Positions 1 to 7,790 of a DNA stretch of 33,341 nt are shown here, piece after piece. Positions within the stretch are counted from its first letter, which is position 1. Each line of letters begins with the position of its first letter. The notes under the pieces are model-generated. The model made no database searches, was not told the origin of the DNA, and worked only from the letters and a program-made list of their open reading frames with translations. Made by a program: the position numbers and the translations under genes. The stretch is from contig JBKOUY010000067.1 in assembly GCA_046723645.1 (NCBI GenBank), positions 1 to 33,341 of the forward strand. Direction: 5' to 3'. The stretch comes from DASQUK01 sp046723645 (GTDB lineage Bacteria > Actinomycetota > Acidimicrobiia > Acidimicrobiales > VFJN01).

Positions 1-153
1 CCGATCCGGGTCGTCGACGTGCGGCGGGCGCTTGCCGATCCCGCCACCGACCCGCGCCTCCGACCTCGCCTGGAGACCGCGTGGCATCGCACCGCGACGT
101 TCGCAGGTGAGCGGGGCGCCCCCGCGCACGGGCTGCGCCCCATCAGCGGCTAG
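1..153 (+). CDS. C-terminal end of an unrecognised protein (partial, runs off the left edge)
   Basis: Frame 1 is open from the first base to a TAG at 151-153 and gives 50 residues ending in LRPISG. Third codon positions are almost all G or C, as in the sure genes of this window, which supports real coding. The segment is rich in Arg, Ala and Pro. I see no motif that names a family, and the body of the protein lies outside the window. The stop sits 45 bp before the mshD start, and the mshD -10 element lies in that gap, so the two genes need not share a transcript. It could also be chance open frame, which is common in DNA this GC-rich. Confidence 0.45.
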   Translation, partial: PIRVVDVRRALADPATDPRLRPRLETAWHRTATFAGERGAPAHGLRPISG

Positions 154-186
154 CCCGCCGGGACGGCCCGGCCTCCGCTCGCCTCC

Positions 187-192
187 TAGTGT
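187..192 (+). promoter_or_regulatory. -10 element of a probable leaderless promoter for mshD
   Basis: TAGTGT ends six bases before the GTG at 199. That would place the transcription start on or next to the G of the start codon. No Shine-Dalgarno sequence precedes the GTG. Several other genes here have the same arrangement. Confidence 0.5.
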
Positions 193-198
193 CGGCGC

Positions 199-1116
199 GT
201 GCGACGACCCGAGGTCAAACGCCGGCTCTCCCCGGCCGACATCGAGGCGGTCAGCACCCTCGCCCGGGCGGCGGCGCGCGCCGACGACCACCAGGCCCTC
301 GACGAGCAGCTCCTCCTGGATGTCGCAGCCGGCGGCGGCCACGACTTCGCCGGGCTCCTGGCCCGGCCGTCCGGGTCAGACCGCCTCGTCGCCTTCGCCG
401 GCGTCGTTCGGGGCGCGCGGCGGTGGGAGCTGGAGCTGGTGATCGACCCCCAGCACCGCGAGCGGCTCTACGACATCGGCACCGCCATGCTGTCGGCGGC
501 GCTCGACGTGGTGCGGAGTGAGGGCGGCGGCCATGTCAACCTCTGGGCGTATAAGGCGACGCCGGTCCACGACCGCATGGCCGAGGCGGTCGGGCTGAGG
601 GCGGGTCGCGATCTGCGGCAGCTCCGCCGGCCGCTCCCGGTCGGCGAGCCGTACTCGGTCGAGACCAGGCCCTTCGACGTCGGCCGGGACGAACAGGCGT
701 GGCTCGACGTCAACAACCGGGCCTTCGACTGGCACCCGGAGCAGGGCGGTTGGACGATCGACGACCTGCGGAGCCGGGAGGCCGAGCCGTGGTTCGATCC
801 CGCGGGCTTCCTGCTGCACGAGCGGGACGGGAGGCTGGCGGGCTTCTGCTGGACCAAGGTGCACGCCGACCACGATCCGCCGCTGGGCGAGATCTACGTG
901 ATCGCCGTCGACCCCGACGTCCACCGTCGCGGCCTGGGTCGTGCGCTCGCCCTCGCCGGACTGGACCACCTGGCCGGCGAGGGGCTGAGGGTGGGGATGC
1001 TGTACGTCGACGCCACCAACGAACCGGCCAACAGGCTCTACGCCGACCTGGGCTTCAGCCGCGACCACACGGACCGCGCGTACGTCGGCGACGTGCGGGG
1101 CCGTGCGATCGCTTAG
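199..1116 (+). CDS. mshD: Mycothiol synthase (MshD), tandem GNAT acetyltransferase
   Basis: This enzyme acetylates the cysteinyl amine of Cys-GlcN-Ins with acetyl-CoA, the last step in making mycothiol, the main low-molecular-weight thiol of actinobacteria. The 305-residue protein has the expected two GNAT halves. The first is degenerate and the second (about residues 155-300) is active. Residues 172-185 hold the MshD block NNRAFDWHPEQGGW, followed by GFLLHERDGRLAGFCWTK, and RRGLGRA at 243-249 is the acetyl-CoA pyrophosphate loop. The length is normal for the family. The GTG start at 199 is chosen because the family N-terminus fits and a TANNNT element sits six bases upstream. Its stop overlaps the converging transporter gene by four bases. 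The assignment is confident. Confidence 0.93.
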   Translation: MRRPEVKRRLSPADIEAVSTLARAAARADDHQALDEQLLLDVAAGGGHDFAGLLARPSGSDRLVAFAGVVRGARRWELELVIDPQHRERLYDIGTAMLSAALDVVRSEGGGHVNLWAYKATPVHDRMAEAVGLRAGRDLRQLRRPLPVGEPYSVETRPFDVGRDEQAWLDVNNRAFDWHPEQGGWTIDDLRSREAEPWFDPAGFLLHERDGRLAGFCWTKVHADHDPPLGEIYVIAVDPDVHRRGLGRALALAGLDHLAGEGLRVGMLYVDATNEPANRLYADLGFSRDHTDRAYVGDVRGRAIA

Positions 1117-1892
1117 GAGGTCCCCACCCCCAGCGCGTTGCCGATCGCGAACGTGATCAGCGCCGGGATCACGGTGAACAGCACCTGGCGAACGATCGCC
1201 CGGACGATCGGCCGGTCGGTGGAACGGCCGATGAGCCATCCGACCACCGCCGCCGCCGCCACGCCGAAGATCAGCGACGCCGCCTTGGCGGCGTTGCCGG
1301 AGGTGATGAACCACGGGACCAGCGGGATCAGCGCGCCGAGGGAGAAGGCGAAGAACGACGACACCGCCGCCGCCCGCGGCGAGCCGAGCTGCTGGGGATC
1401 GATGCCCAGCTCCTCCCGGGCATGGGCCTCGAGCGCCATGTCCGGATCGCTCATCAGGGCCTCCGCGACCTCGCGGGCCTGTTCGGGAGCAAGCCCGCGC
1501 TGCTCGTAGATGGCGGCCAGCTCCCGGGTCTCGTGCTCGGGTCGGCGACGCAGCTCGCGGGCCTCGATCCGGAGCTCGCGCAGCAGCAGCTCGGACTGCA
1601 CCCGCATGGAGTTGTACTCGCCGGCGGCCATGGAGATGGCGCCCGCGATCAGGCCGGCAAGGCCAGCGAGGCGGACCACCGCTGGCTGTGGATCGGCCCC
1701 GGCGACGCCCAGGATCAGGCCCATGTTGCTGACCAGCCCGTCGCTCATCCCGAACACCGCAGCCCGCGCCGCCCCGCCCTGGACGTCCCGGTGGTGGTAC
1801 TCGGGATGCGCGGAGACGGCACGACTGCGTGGTCCGGCGGCCGTCCGAGGTCGCGCCGAATCGGCATCGACGATCCGCCAGAGCGATGGCAC
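1113..1892 (-). CDS. VIT1/CCC1-family iron or manganese transporter
   Basis: This is an integral membrane protein of the VIT family, which moves Fe2+ or Mn2+ across membranes. The block HHRDVQGGAARAAVFGMSDG followed by LVSNMGLILGVAG (about residues 33-66) is the family's first transmembrane helix and is very characteristic. A second helix carries AGAISMAAGEYNS. A charged cytoplasmic segment rich in Glu, Arg and Met (about residues 95-160) matches the metal-binding domain seen in VIT proteins. Three hydrophobic helices follow to the C-terminus. The GTG at 1892 is chosen because TACCGT lies six bases upstream. Homologues usually start nearer HHRD, so about 20 residues at the N-terminus are uncertain. 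Metal specificity cannot be read from the sequence. Confidence 0.88.
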   Translation of the reverse strand: MPSLWRIVDADSARPRTAAGPRSRAVSAHPEYHHRDVQGGAARAAVFGMSDGLVSNMGLILGVAGADPQPAVVRLAGLAGLIAGAISMAAGEYNSMRVQSELLLRELRIEARELRRRPEHETRELAAIYEQRGLAPEQAREVAEALMSDPDMALEAHAREELGIDPQQLGSPRAAAVSSFFAFSLGALIPLVPWFITSGNAAKAASLIFGVAAAAVVGWLIGRSTDRPIVRAIVRQVLFTVIPALITFAIGNALGVGTS

Positions 1893-1898
1893 GACTGC

Positions 1899-1904
1899 AC
1901 GGTA
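1899..1904 (-). promoter_or_regulatory. -10 element of a probable leaderless promoter for the VIT-family gene
   Basis: On the minus strand TACCGT reads from 1904 to 1899 and is followed by six bases and then the GTG at 1892. This matches the spacing seen at mshD and rrf2. Confidence 0.45.
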
Positions 1905-1928
1905 CCGGGGTCCACCGCCCGAGGCGCC

Positions 1929-1949
1929 CTAGGGGGGCGGCCCCCCTAG
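1929..1949. repeat. Perfect GC stem-loop upstream of rlmN
   Basis: A nine-base arm CTAGGGGGG at 1929-1937 pairs perfectly with CCCCCCTAG at 1941-1949 around a CGG loop. It lies in the 67-bp gap between the divergent VIT-family and rlmN genes. Its right arm shares TAG with the putative rlmN -10 element TAGCCT. It could be an operator, or DNA structure affecting both promoters. Confidence 0.6.
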
Positions 1950-1952
1950 CCT
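1947..1952 (+). promoter_or_regulatory. -10 element of a probable leaderless promoter for rlmN
   Basis: TAGCCT is followed by seven bases and the GTG start of rlmN at 1960. The first three bases are part of the stem-loop at 1929-1949. Confidence 0.45.
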
Positions 1953-1959
1953 GGCGATC

Positions 1960-3013
<1,054 letters not shown>

Positions 3014-3033
<20 letters not shown>

Positions 3034-3787
3034 CGTCGTCGCCGGCGCGAACCGCGTCCACGAGCCGCTCCCCGGCGCAGACCCAGGCCCCCGGCCAGAC
3101 GACCGAGCGCACCAGCTTTCCGTCCACGCGGGCGCCGGCGCCGACCACCGGGTCTCCCCCGCTGGCGGCCAGGTTGGCGGCCAGGTAGCGCGCCGGGGTC
3201 CCGCAGTCGATGCAGGGACCGTCCCAGCGGACGACGTCGATGCCGCCCGCGTCCGCCGGCCGCCGCCATGACACCTCCCAGAGCCCCGACGGCACCGGCT
3301 GGAGCCGGGCGACCTCGCCCCAAGGCATCAGTGCGGCGGCGATGCGGGAGGCGGGGCCCAGCCGCTCGCCCGGGCCGGCCACCGCCAGCCGGACGCGGGC
3401 GCCGTCCGCCCCGGCGACGAAGGCGGCCAGCGAGCCCGGGCACCAGGTGTCGCCGTTGAGGACCAGGGTGGCCCGGCCGTCGATCCACGGGCGTAGCCGG
3501 CCGAGGGCCCCGGCGGTGCCGAGCGCCTGCCGATCCTCGACCGAGATGTGCGCGCGGCCGTCGAGGTGCGCCTCGATGGCCTCGCGGGAGTGATGGACGT
3601 TGACGGCGACCGCGGACGTGGCGGTTCGGGCCCGGTCGAGCGCGTGGTCGATCAGCGCGACGCCGGCCACGGGGCAGAGCGGCTTGGGCAGCACCCGGGT
3701 CAGCGGGCGCAGCCTGGTCCCCTCGCCTGCCGCCAGGACGACGGCACAGACATCGCTTGCACCCGGGCTCGAGCGATGGGGCATCAT
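3014..3787 (-). CDS. Sugar-phosphate nucleotidyltransferase (NTP_transferase family)
   Basis: This protein likely transfers a nucleotidyl group to a sugar 1-phosphate. The N-terminus has the family signature AAGEGTRLRPLT (about residues 20-31) followed by PKPLCPV, which bind the NTP. LNGDTW near residue 115 carries the metal-binding Asp. At 257 residues it is short, lacking a left-handed beta-helix, and is close in size to MurU-type uridylyltransferases and mannose-1-phosphate guanylyltransferase-like proteins. The C-terminal third has a WPGAWVCAGERL repeat reminiscent of a single hexapeptide turn. The substrate is not determinable. Two ATG codons in a row (3787 and 3784) are possible starts. 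It diverges from the MaoC gene with a 36-bp gap. Confidence 0.85.
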
Positions 3788-3807
3788 CGCCTCGCAGACG
3801 ACCTACC

Positions 3808-3812
3808 GGAGG
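3808..3812 (+). promoter_or_regulatory. Ribosome-binding site of the MaoC gene
   Basis: GGAGG, continuing into a run of G, lies 11 bases before the ATG at 3824. It fixes this ATG as the start, although the open frame extends about 275 bases further upstream. Confidence 0.65.
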
Positions 3813-3823
3813 GGGCTCCGCTC

Positions 3824-4282
3824 ATGACCACCATCGTGCAGGGAATCGGCGGGCTGCGGGACCTCGTCGGCCAGCACCTCGGCTACAGCGACTACATCGA
3901 GATCACGCAGGACCAGGTGAACCTGTTCGCGGATGCCACCGGTGACCACCAGTGGATCCACGTGGACGTCGAGCGGGCCACGCGCGAGAGCCCGTTCGGG
4001 GGACCGATCGCCCACGGCTACCTGACCCTGGCGCTCGGGCCCCGGCTGGCGCCGCAGGTGACCCGGGTCGAGGGCATCAAGATGGCGGTGAACTACGGCT
4101 GCGACAAGGTGCGCTTCCCGTCGCCGGTGCCGGTGGGGGCGAAGCTGCGGCTCGGCATCGAACTTCTCGAGGTGAGCGAGATCTCCGGTGGCGTGCAGGT
4201 GAAGGAGCGGTTCACGTTCGAGGTCGAGGGCGCGGCCAAGCCCGCGTGCGTGGCCGAGAACCTGTTCCGCTACTACGAGTAG
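3824..4282 (+). CDS. MaoC-family (R)-specific enoyl-CoA hydratase, HtdZ-like
   Basis: This is a single-hotdog hydratase that adds water to trans-2-enoyl-CoA. The catalytic signature DATGDHQWIHVD (about residues 38-49) followed by SPFGGPIAHGYLTLAL holds the expected catalytic Asp and His. The 152-residue length and the order of blocks (VNYGCDKVRFPSPVPVG, then AKPACVAE) closely resemble what I recall of mycobacterial Rv0130/HtdZ. That points to a stand-alone R-hydratase in fatty acid metabolism rather than a FAS subunit. A Shine-Dalgarno GGAGG precedes the ATG. It converges on the metalloprotease gene with a 21-bp gap. Family assignment is firm; the in vivo substrate is inferred. Confidence 0.9.
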   Translation: MTTIVQGIGGLRDLVGQHLGYSDYIEITQDQVNLFADATGDHQWIHVDVERATRESPFGGPIAHGYLTLALGPRLAPQVTRVEGIKMAVNYGCDKVRFPSPVPVGAKLRLGIELLEVSEISGGVQVKERFTFEVEGAAKPACVAENLFRYYE

Positions 4283-4303
4283 ACAGGTCGCCGGGGCCGG
4301 CGA

Positions 4304-5695
4304 TCAGGCGGACAGGCGGGACCGCACCGCCGCCCAGCCCGGCAGGGCCCTGACGCTCGCCAGGTCGGGCTCGCCGTCGAGCAGGCCCGGCGCATGGAAG
4401 CCGGCGTCGACCGCCGCCTCCACCCACCGCAGCGCCTCTTCGGGCTGACCCGCGCGGGCCCACGAGCATGCGACCTCGAACGCCGTCTGCGGCGGGCTCT
4501 GCGGGCCGGCCGCGAACACCAGGTCCCCGACCTCGGCTGCGGCCTGGAAGCGCTCGGCGTAGTGCAGGTGGGTCTGCAGGCCGCTGGCCGCCTCGACGCC
4601 CGACCGGCCGGACGCGACCAGACGCGCCGCCACCGGCACCGCCCGGCCACGGTCCGCCAGGAGCGTGGCGGGAACCAGGTTGGGCGGTCCCCCCGGATCC
4701 TGCCGGTACGCGGCCTCGAACAGGTCGTCGGCCATCTCCAGCGGGCCGGTGAGGAGGGCGATGCTGGCCCGCAGGAAGGCGTTCCCACCCCCTCCCGCCT
4801 GGCGCATGATCGCCGCCGCCCGGTCACCCTCGCCGGCTCGCAGGGCGTTCCAGGCCCGGGTCTCGGCCTCGGCGGTCGCAGGCCGCGGCGTCAGGTCGGG
4901 CATGCCGCCGGCCCCCGGTTCCCTGACGACCTGCAGGTTGGGGCTGCCACGCCGCCTGAAGCGACGGCCGAACCCACGGCTAGGCGACGATCGCGCGCGG
5001 CCCTCCGGGGCGTCGACGTCGAAAACGCCGGTGCGCTGGCCGGCACGCAGCTCCTGGAAGTTCATGTAGGCGAAGAGGCCGAAGAACAGCAGGCCGAACA
5101 GGCCGATGAACGAGGCCCGGAAGGCGAGGAACCCGGCGACGATCGCGGCGGCGATCGAGATCTTGCAGGCGTTCTCGAAGCCGACCAGCTCCTCGGCCAC
5201 GTGGCCCCCGTCGAGCGGCCTGATCGGCAGCAGGTTGAACACCGCCCACCAGATGCTGACCCACTGCAGGTAGTACAGGACCGGCGCCCAGCTGAAGAAC
5301 CCCTGGTCGAACGCGAAGTCGATGCGCTGCTGGAGGCCCCAGTCGGTCCGGTAGAAGACGTAGTGGGCCGGCAGGCCGAGCACCACCAACTGGGTCACCG
5401 CGCCGGACAGGCTCACGATGATCCGCTTGGGTTTGCTGAGCACCCGCCGGCCGCCACCCGTGGCCACGGTGAAGCCCCCGAAGCCGTGCAGGACGATCGC
5501 GGAGCGCTGGCCGAGCAGCCGGTAGGTCAGGGCGTGGCCGAGCTCGTGCACGAGCACCGACACGAACACGATCACTGCAAAGGCGAACACCACCCACAGC
5601 GGCTCGAGGCGGATGCCGAACAGGAACGCGACGACGACGAAGAACGGCTCGACCCGCACGGGGGTGCCGAAGATCCGGAAATGCGCCCTGGCCAC
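4304..5695 (-). CDS. Site-2-protease-family (M50) membrane metalloprotease with C-terminal helical domain
   Basis: This is an intramembrane zinc metalloprotease. The zinc-binding HELGH lies at about residues 50-54 inside a hydrophobic helix, and the third ligand is the Asp of NLLPIRPLDGGH near residue 162. At least five hydrophobic segments fill residues 15-230. A basic linker rich in Arg and Ser follows. The last 190 residues are soluble, Ala- and Arg-rich and helical, with spacing that suggests TPR-like repeats (for example GQPEEALRWVEAAVDAGF). This fusion may present partners to the protease. I chose GTG 5695 because TACGCT sits seven bases upstream and the protein then begins at the family's RIFGTPVRVEPFF. 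The upstream GTG 5722 would add nine residues. The substrate is unknown. Confidence 0.88.
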   Translation of the reverse strand: MARAHFRIFGTPVRVEPFFVVVAFLFGIRLEPLWVVFAFAVIVFVSVLVHELGHALTYRLLGQRSAIVLHGFGGFTVATGGGRRVLSKPKRIIVSLSGAVTQLVVLGLPAHYVFYRTDWGLQQRIDFAFDQGFFSWAPVLYYLQWVSIWWAVFNLLPIRPLDGGHVAEELVGFENACKISIAAAIVAGFLAFRASFIGLFGLLFFGLFAYMNFQELRAGQRTGVFDVDAPEGRARSSPSRGFGRRFRRRGSPNLQVVREPGAGGMPDLTPRPATAEAETRAWNALRAGEGDRAAAIMRQAGGGGNAFLRASIALLTGPLEMADDLFEAAYRQDPGGPPNLVPATLLADRGRAVPVAARLVASGRSGVEAASGLQTHLHYAERFQAAAEVGDLVFAAGPQSPPQTAFEVACSWARAGQPEEALRWVEAAVDAGFHAPGLLDGEPDLASVRALPGWAAVRSRLSA

Positions 5696-5702
5696 GCCCG
5701 GC

Positions 5703-5708
5703 AGCGTA
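5703..5708 (-). promoter_or_regulatory. -10 element of a probable leaderless promoter for the M50 protease gene
   Basis: On the minus strand TACGCT is followed by seven bases and the GTG at 5695. The same hexamer precedes rrf2 and ileS. Confidence 0.45.
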
Positions 5709-5791
5709 GGCGAGGCTGCCACCGCCTACCTGATCCACCGCGCCGCGTGCGCACGTCGCCGGCCGTTTGTCGGGCGCCCAGGACGCACCCG

Positions 5792-5797
5792 TACCAT
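5792..5797 (+). promoter_or_regulatory. -10 element of a probable leaderless promoter for menG
   Basis: TACCAT lies eight bases before the ATG at 5806. This favours 5806 over the second in-frame ATG at 5821. Confidence 0.4.
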
Positions 5798-5805
5798 GCG
5801 CCCCG

Positions 5806-6510
5806 ATGGTCGCCGCCCGCATGCCCGAGACTCTTCCCGAGGGGGATGACAAGGTCCGGGCGGTCAGGGACATGTTCGACGCGATCGCCCCGCGCTACGA
5901 CCTGGTCAACCGCGTCATGACGTTCCGCATGGACGTCGGCTGGCGGCGCCGGGCCGTCGGATCGCTCGCGCTCCGGCCGGGCTCGACGGTCCTCGACCTG
6001 GCGTGCGGGACGGGCGACCTGTGCCGCGAGCTGGCGTCCTCCCGCCTGCTGCCGCTGGGGATCGACCTGTCGTACGGCATGCTCGCCGCGGCACGAACCC
6101 CGGCCCCGCTGGTGCAGGGCGACGCCCTGCGCCTGCCCCTGCGGACAGCGGCGGTCGACGGGGTCACCTGCGGCTTCGCCCTGCGCAACCTGGCGGCGCT
6201 GGAGCCGTTCCTCGCCGAGCTGGCGCGCGTGCTGCGTCCCGGTGGCCGCATCGCACTGCTCGAGGTGGCGACGCCGCCCAACCGCCTCCTGCGCTGGGGG
6301 CACCGCGCCTACTTCGGCAGGGTGGTGCCGGTCATCGGCGGCCTGCTGTCGGACGGCGCCGCCTACCGCTACCTGCCCCGCTCGGTCGCCTACCTGCCCG
6401 CGCCCGACGACCTGCGCCGCATGGTCGCCGCGGCCGGATTCGCCGACGTCGACCGGCGCCTGCTGTCCGGGGGCATCGCCCAGCTCATCCTCGCCACGAG
6501 GGCATCGTGA
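5806..6510 (+). CDS. menG: Demethylmenaquinone methyltransferase (MenG/UbiE)
   Basis: This enzyme uses SAM to methylate demethylmenaquinone, the final step of menaquinone synthesis. The N-terminus VRDMFDAIAPRYDLVNRVMTF is a UbiE hallmark. Motif I (VLDLACGTGD, about residues 62-71) binds SAM, and the later block CGFALRNL is the family's post-motif. The family's C-terminal segment is present (SVAYLPAPDDLRRMVAAAGF). The length of 234 residues is normal. Starts at 5806 and 5821 are both possible; the former is supported by a -10 element. Its TGA overlaps the GTG of the next gene in GTGA, so the two are probably translationally coupled. Its place beside menF, menD, menH, menA and menE supports menaquinone rather than ubiquinone. 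Confidence 0.94.
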   Translation: MVAARMPETLPEGDDKVRAVRDMFDAIAPRYDLVNRVMTFRMDVGWRRRAVGSLALRPGSTVLDLACGTGDLCRELASSRLLPLGIDLSYGMLAAARTPAPLVQGDALRLPLRTAAVDGVTCGFALRNLAALEPFLAELARVLRPGGRIALLEVATPPNRLLRWGHRAYFGRVVPVIGGLLSDGAAYRYLPRSVAYLPAPDDLRRMVAAAGFADVDRRLLSGGIAQLILATRAS

Positions 6511-7772
6511 CGGCGCTCGTGGCCCGCACCCGCCGGCTCAACGCCGACGTCGACCTGCTGGGGGTCGCCGGGCGCGACGGCGTGCTGTTCGAGCGGGGTC
6601 GCTCCGGGCTGGCCGGCCGGGGCAGCGCCGCACGCGTGCCCTGGCCCGGCGGTGACCCGGCGGCGGCCGCCCGCTCGGTGGCCGAGGCGCTCGCCTCCAT
6701 CGACGCCGACGACGAGGTCGGGCTGCCCGGCTGCGGACCGGTCGCCTTCGGGTCCCTGCCGTTCGCTCCGGGGGCCCCCAGCGAGCTGGTCGTGCCCGCC
6801 GTCGTCGCCGGGCGCGCCGACGACGGCACCCGGTGGATCACCACCATCTCCCCTCCCGAACCTCCCGAACGTGCGGCAGATAGCGCCGCCATGGGGGCCC
6901 TTGGCGCCGCAAGTTCGGGGGAAGGGCCGGGTGGGGGGTCGCCGGCACCGGTCCTTCGGTTCACCGTCGCCGCCCAGCGCGATCCCGACGACTGGTGCGC
7001 CCTGGTCGAGCGGGCCACCAAGGCCATGGCGGGCGGCACCCTGCACAAGGTGGTGCTGGCCCGGCAGATCGACGTCTCCGCCGACCGATCCATCGACAGG
7101 CTGGCGGTGCTGGAGCGGCTGCGGTCGGCGTATCCGGGCTGTCACATCGTGTCGGTCGACGGGTTCGTCGCCGCCAGCCCCGAGCTGCTCGTGTCGGTGG
7201 CGGGCGACATCGTCCGCTCCCACCCCATGGCCGGCACGGCGCCGCGCGGCGGCGACCCCACCACCGACCAGCGGCTGGCGGCATCTCTGCTGGCATCGAC
7301 CAAGGACCGCCAGGAACACCAGATCACCATCGACATGGTCCACGACACGCTGCTCCCCTGGTGCTCGTACCTCGACTACGAGGCCGAGCCGTCGGTGGTG
7401 GCGGTCGCCAACGTCCAGCACCTGGCGACGATGGTGGAGGGACGGCTGTCGCGGCCGGCGCCGTCCGTGCTGGAGCTGGTGGCGGCCCTGCATCCCACGC
7501 CGGCGGTGGCAGGCTGGCCCCGCGACGAGGCGGTGGACTGGATCGCCGAGAACGAGGGCTTCGACCGCCGCCGGTATGCCGGCACCGCCGGCTGGGTCGA
7601 CGCCGCCGGCAACGGCACGTGGGCGGTATCGATCCGCTGCGCCGAGATCGACGGGCCCGAAGCCCGGGTCTGGGCCGGCAACGGCATCCTCGCCGACAGC
7701 GATCCGGCCACGGAGCTCGCCGAGACCCGGTCCAAGCTCCAGGCACTCCTGTCGGCGATCGTCCGTCCCTAG
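6507..7772 (+). CDS. menF: Isochorismate synthase (MenF) with an in-frame palindromic insert
   Basis: It converts chorismate to isochorismate, the entry step to menaquinone. The C-terminal chorismate-binding domain carries LHKVVLARQ, SPELLVSV, HPMAGTAPRGG, DRQEHQITIDMV and YAGTAGW in the family order. At 421 residues the length is in the usual range. Start GTG 6507 overlaps the menG stop by four bases. Residues 120-138 (PERAADSAAMGALGAASSG) are encoded entirely by a palindromic repeat that also occurs at 27814-27866. They fall in the variable linker between the N-terminal strand WITTIS and LRFTVAAQ, where a Pro/Gly-rich insertion is tolerated. Just before it, nine bases (6852-6860) are duplicated at 6861-6869, giving PPEPPE. 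Function is likely intact. Confidence 0.93.
   Translation: MTALVARTRRLNADVDLLGVAGRDGVLFERGRSGLAGRGSAARVPWPGGDPAAAARSVAEALASIDADDEVGLPGCGPVAFGSLPFAPGAPSELVVPAVVAGRADDGTRWITTISPPEPPERAADSAAMGALGAASSGEGPGGGSPAPVLRFTVAAQRDPDDWCALVERATKAMAGGTLHKVVLARQIDVSADRSIDRLAVLERLRSAYPGCHIVSVDGFVAASPELLVSVAGDIVRSHPMAGTAPRGGDPTTDQRLAASLLASTKDRQEHQITIDMVHDTLLPWCSYLDYEAEPSVVAVANVQHLATMVEGRLSRPAPSVLELVAALHPTPAVAGWPRDEAVDWIAENEGFDRRRYAGTAGWVDAAGNGTWAVSIRCAEIDGPEARVWAGNGILADSDPATELAETRSKLQALLSAIVRP
6864..6919. repeat. Palindromic repeat, copy A, translated inside menF
   Basis: The left arm CCCGAACGTGCGGC (6864-6877) pairs with GCCGCAAGTTCGGG (6906-6919) with one mismatch. Between them lies the 17-base core GCCGCCATGGGGGCCCT (6885-6901). 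Bases 6866-6918 align without gaps to 27814-27866, with 42 of 53 identical by my count. The palindrome begins exactly on a codon boundary and contains no stop in the menF frame. Confidence 0.8.
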
Positions 7773-7790
7773 GGGCGCTGGTCGGCTGGG

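Noticed and set aside
6852..6869. Nine-base tandem copy before the menF palindrome, considered as a target-site duplication
   Set aside because: Both copies lie on the same side of the palindrome. A target-site duplication should flank it, and the right side does not match.
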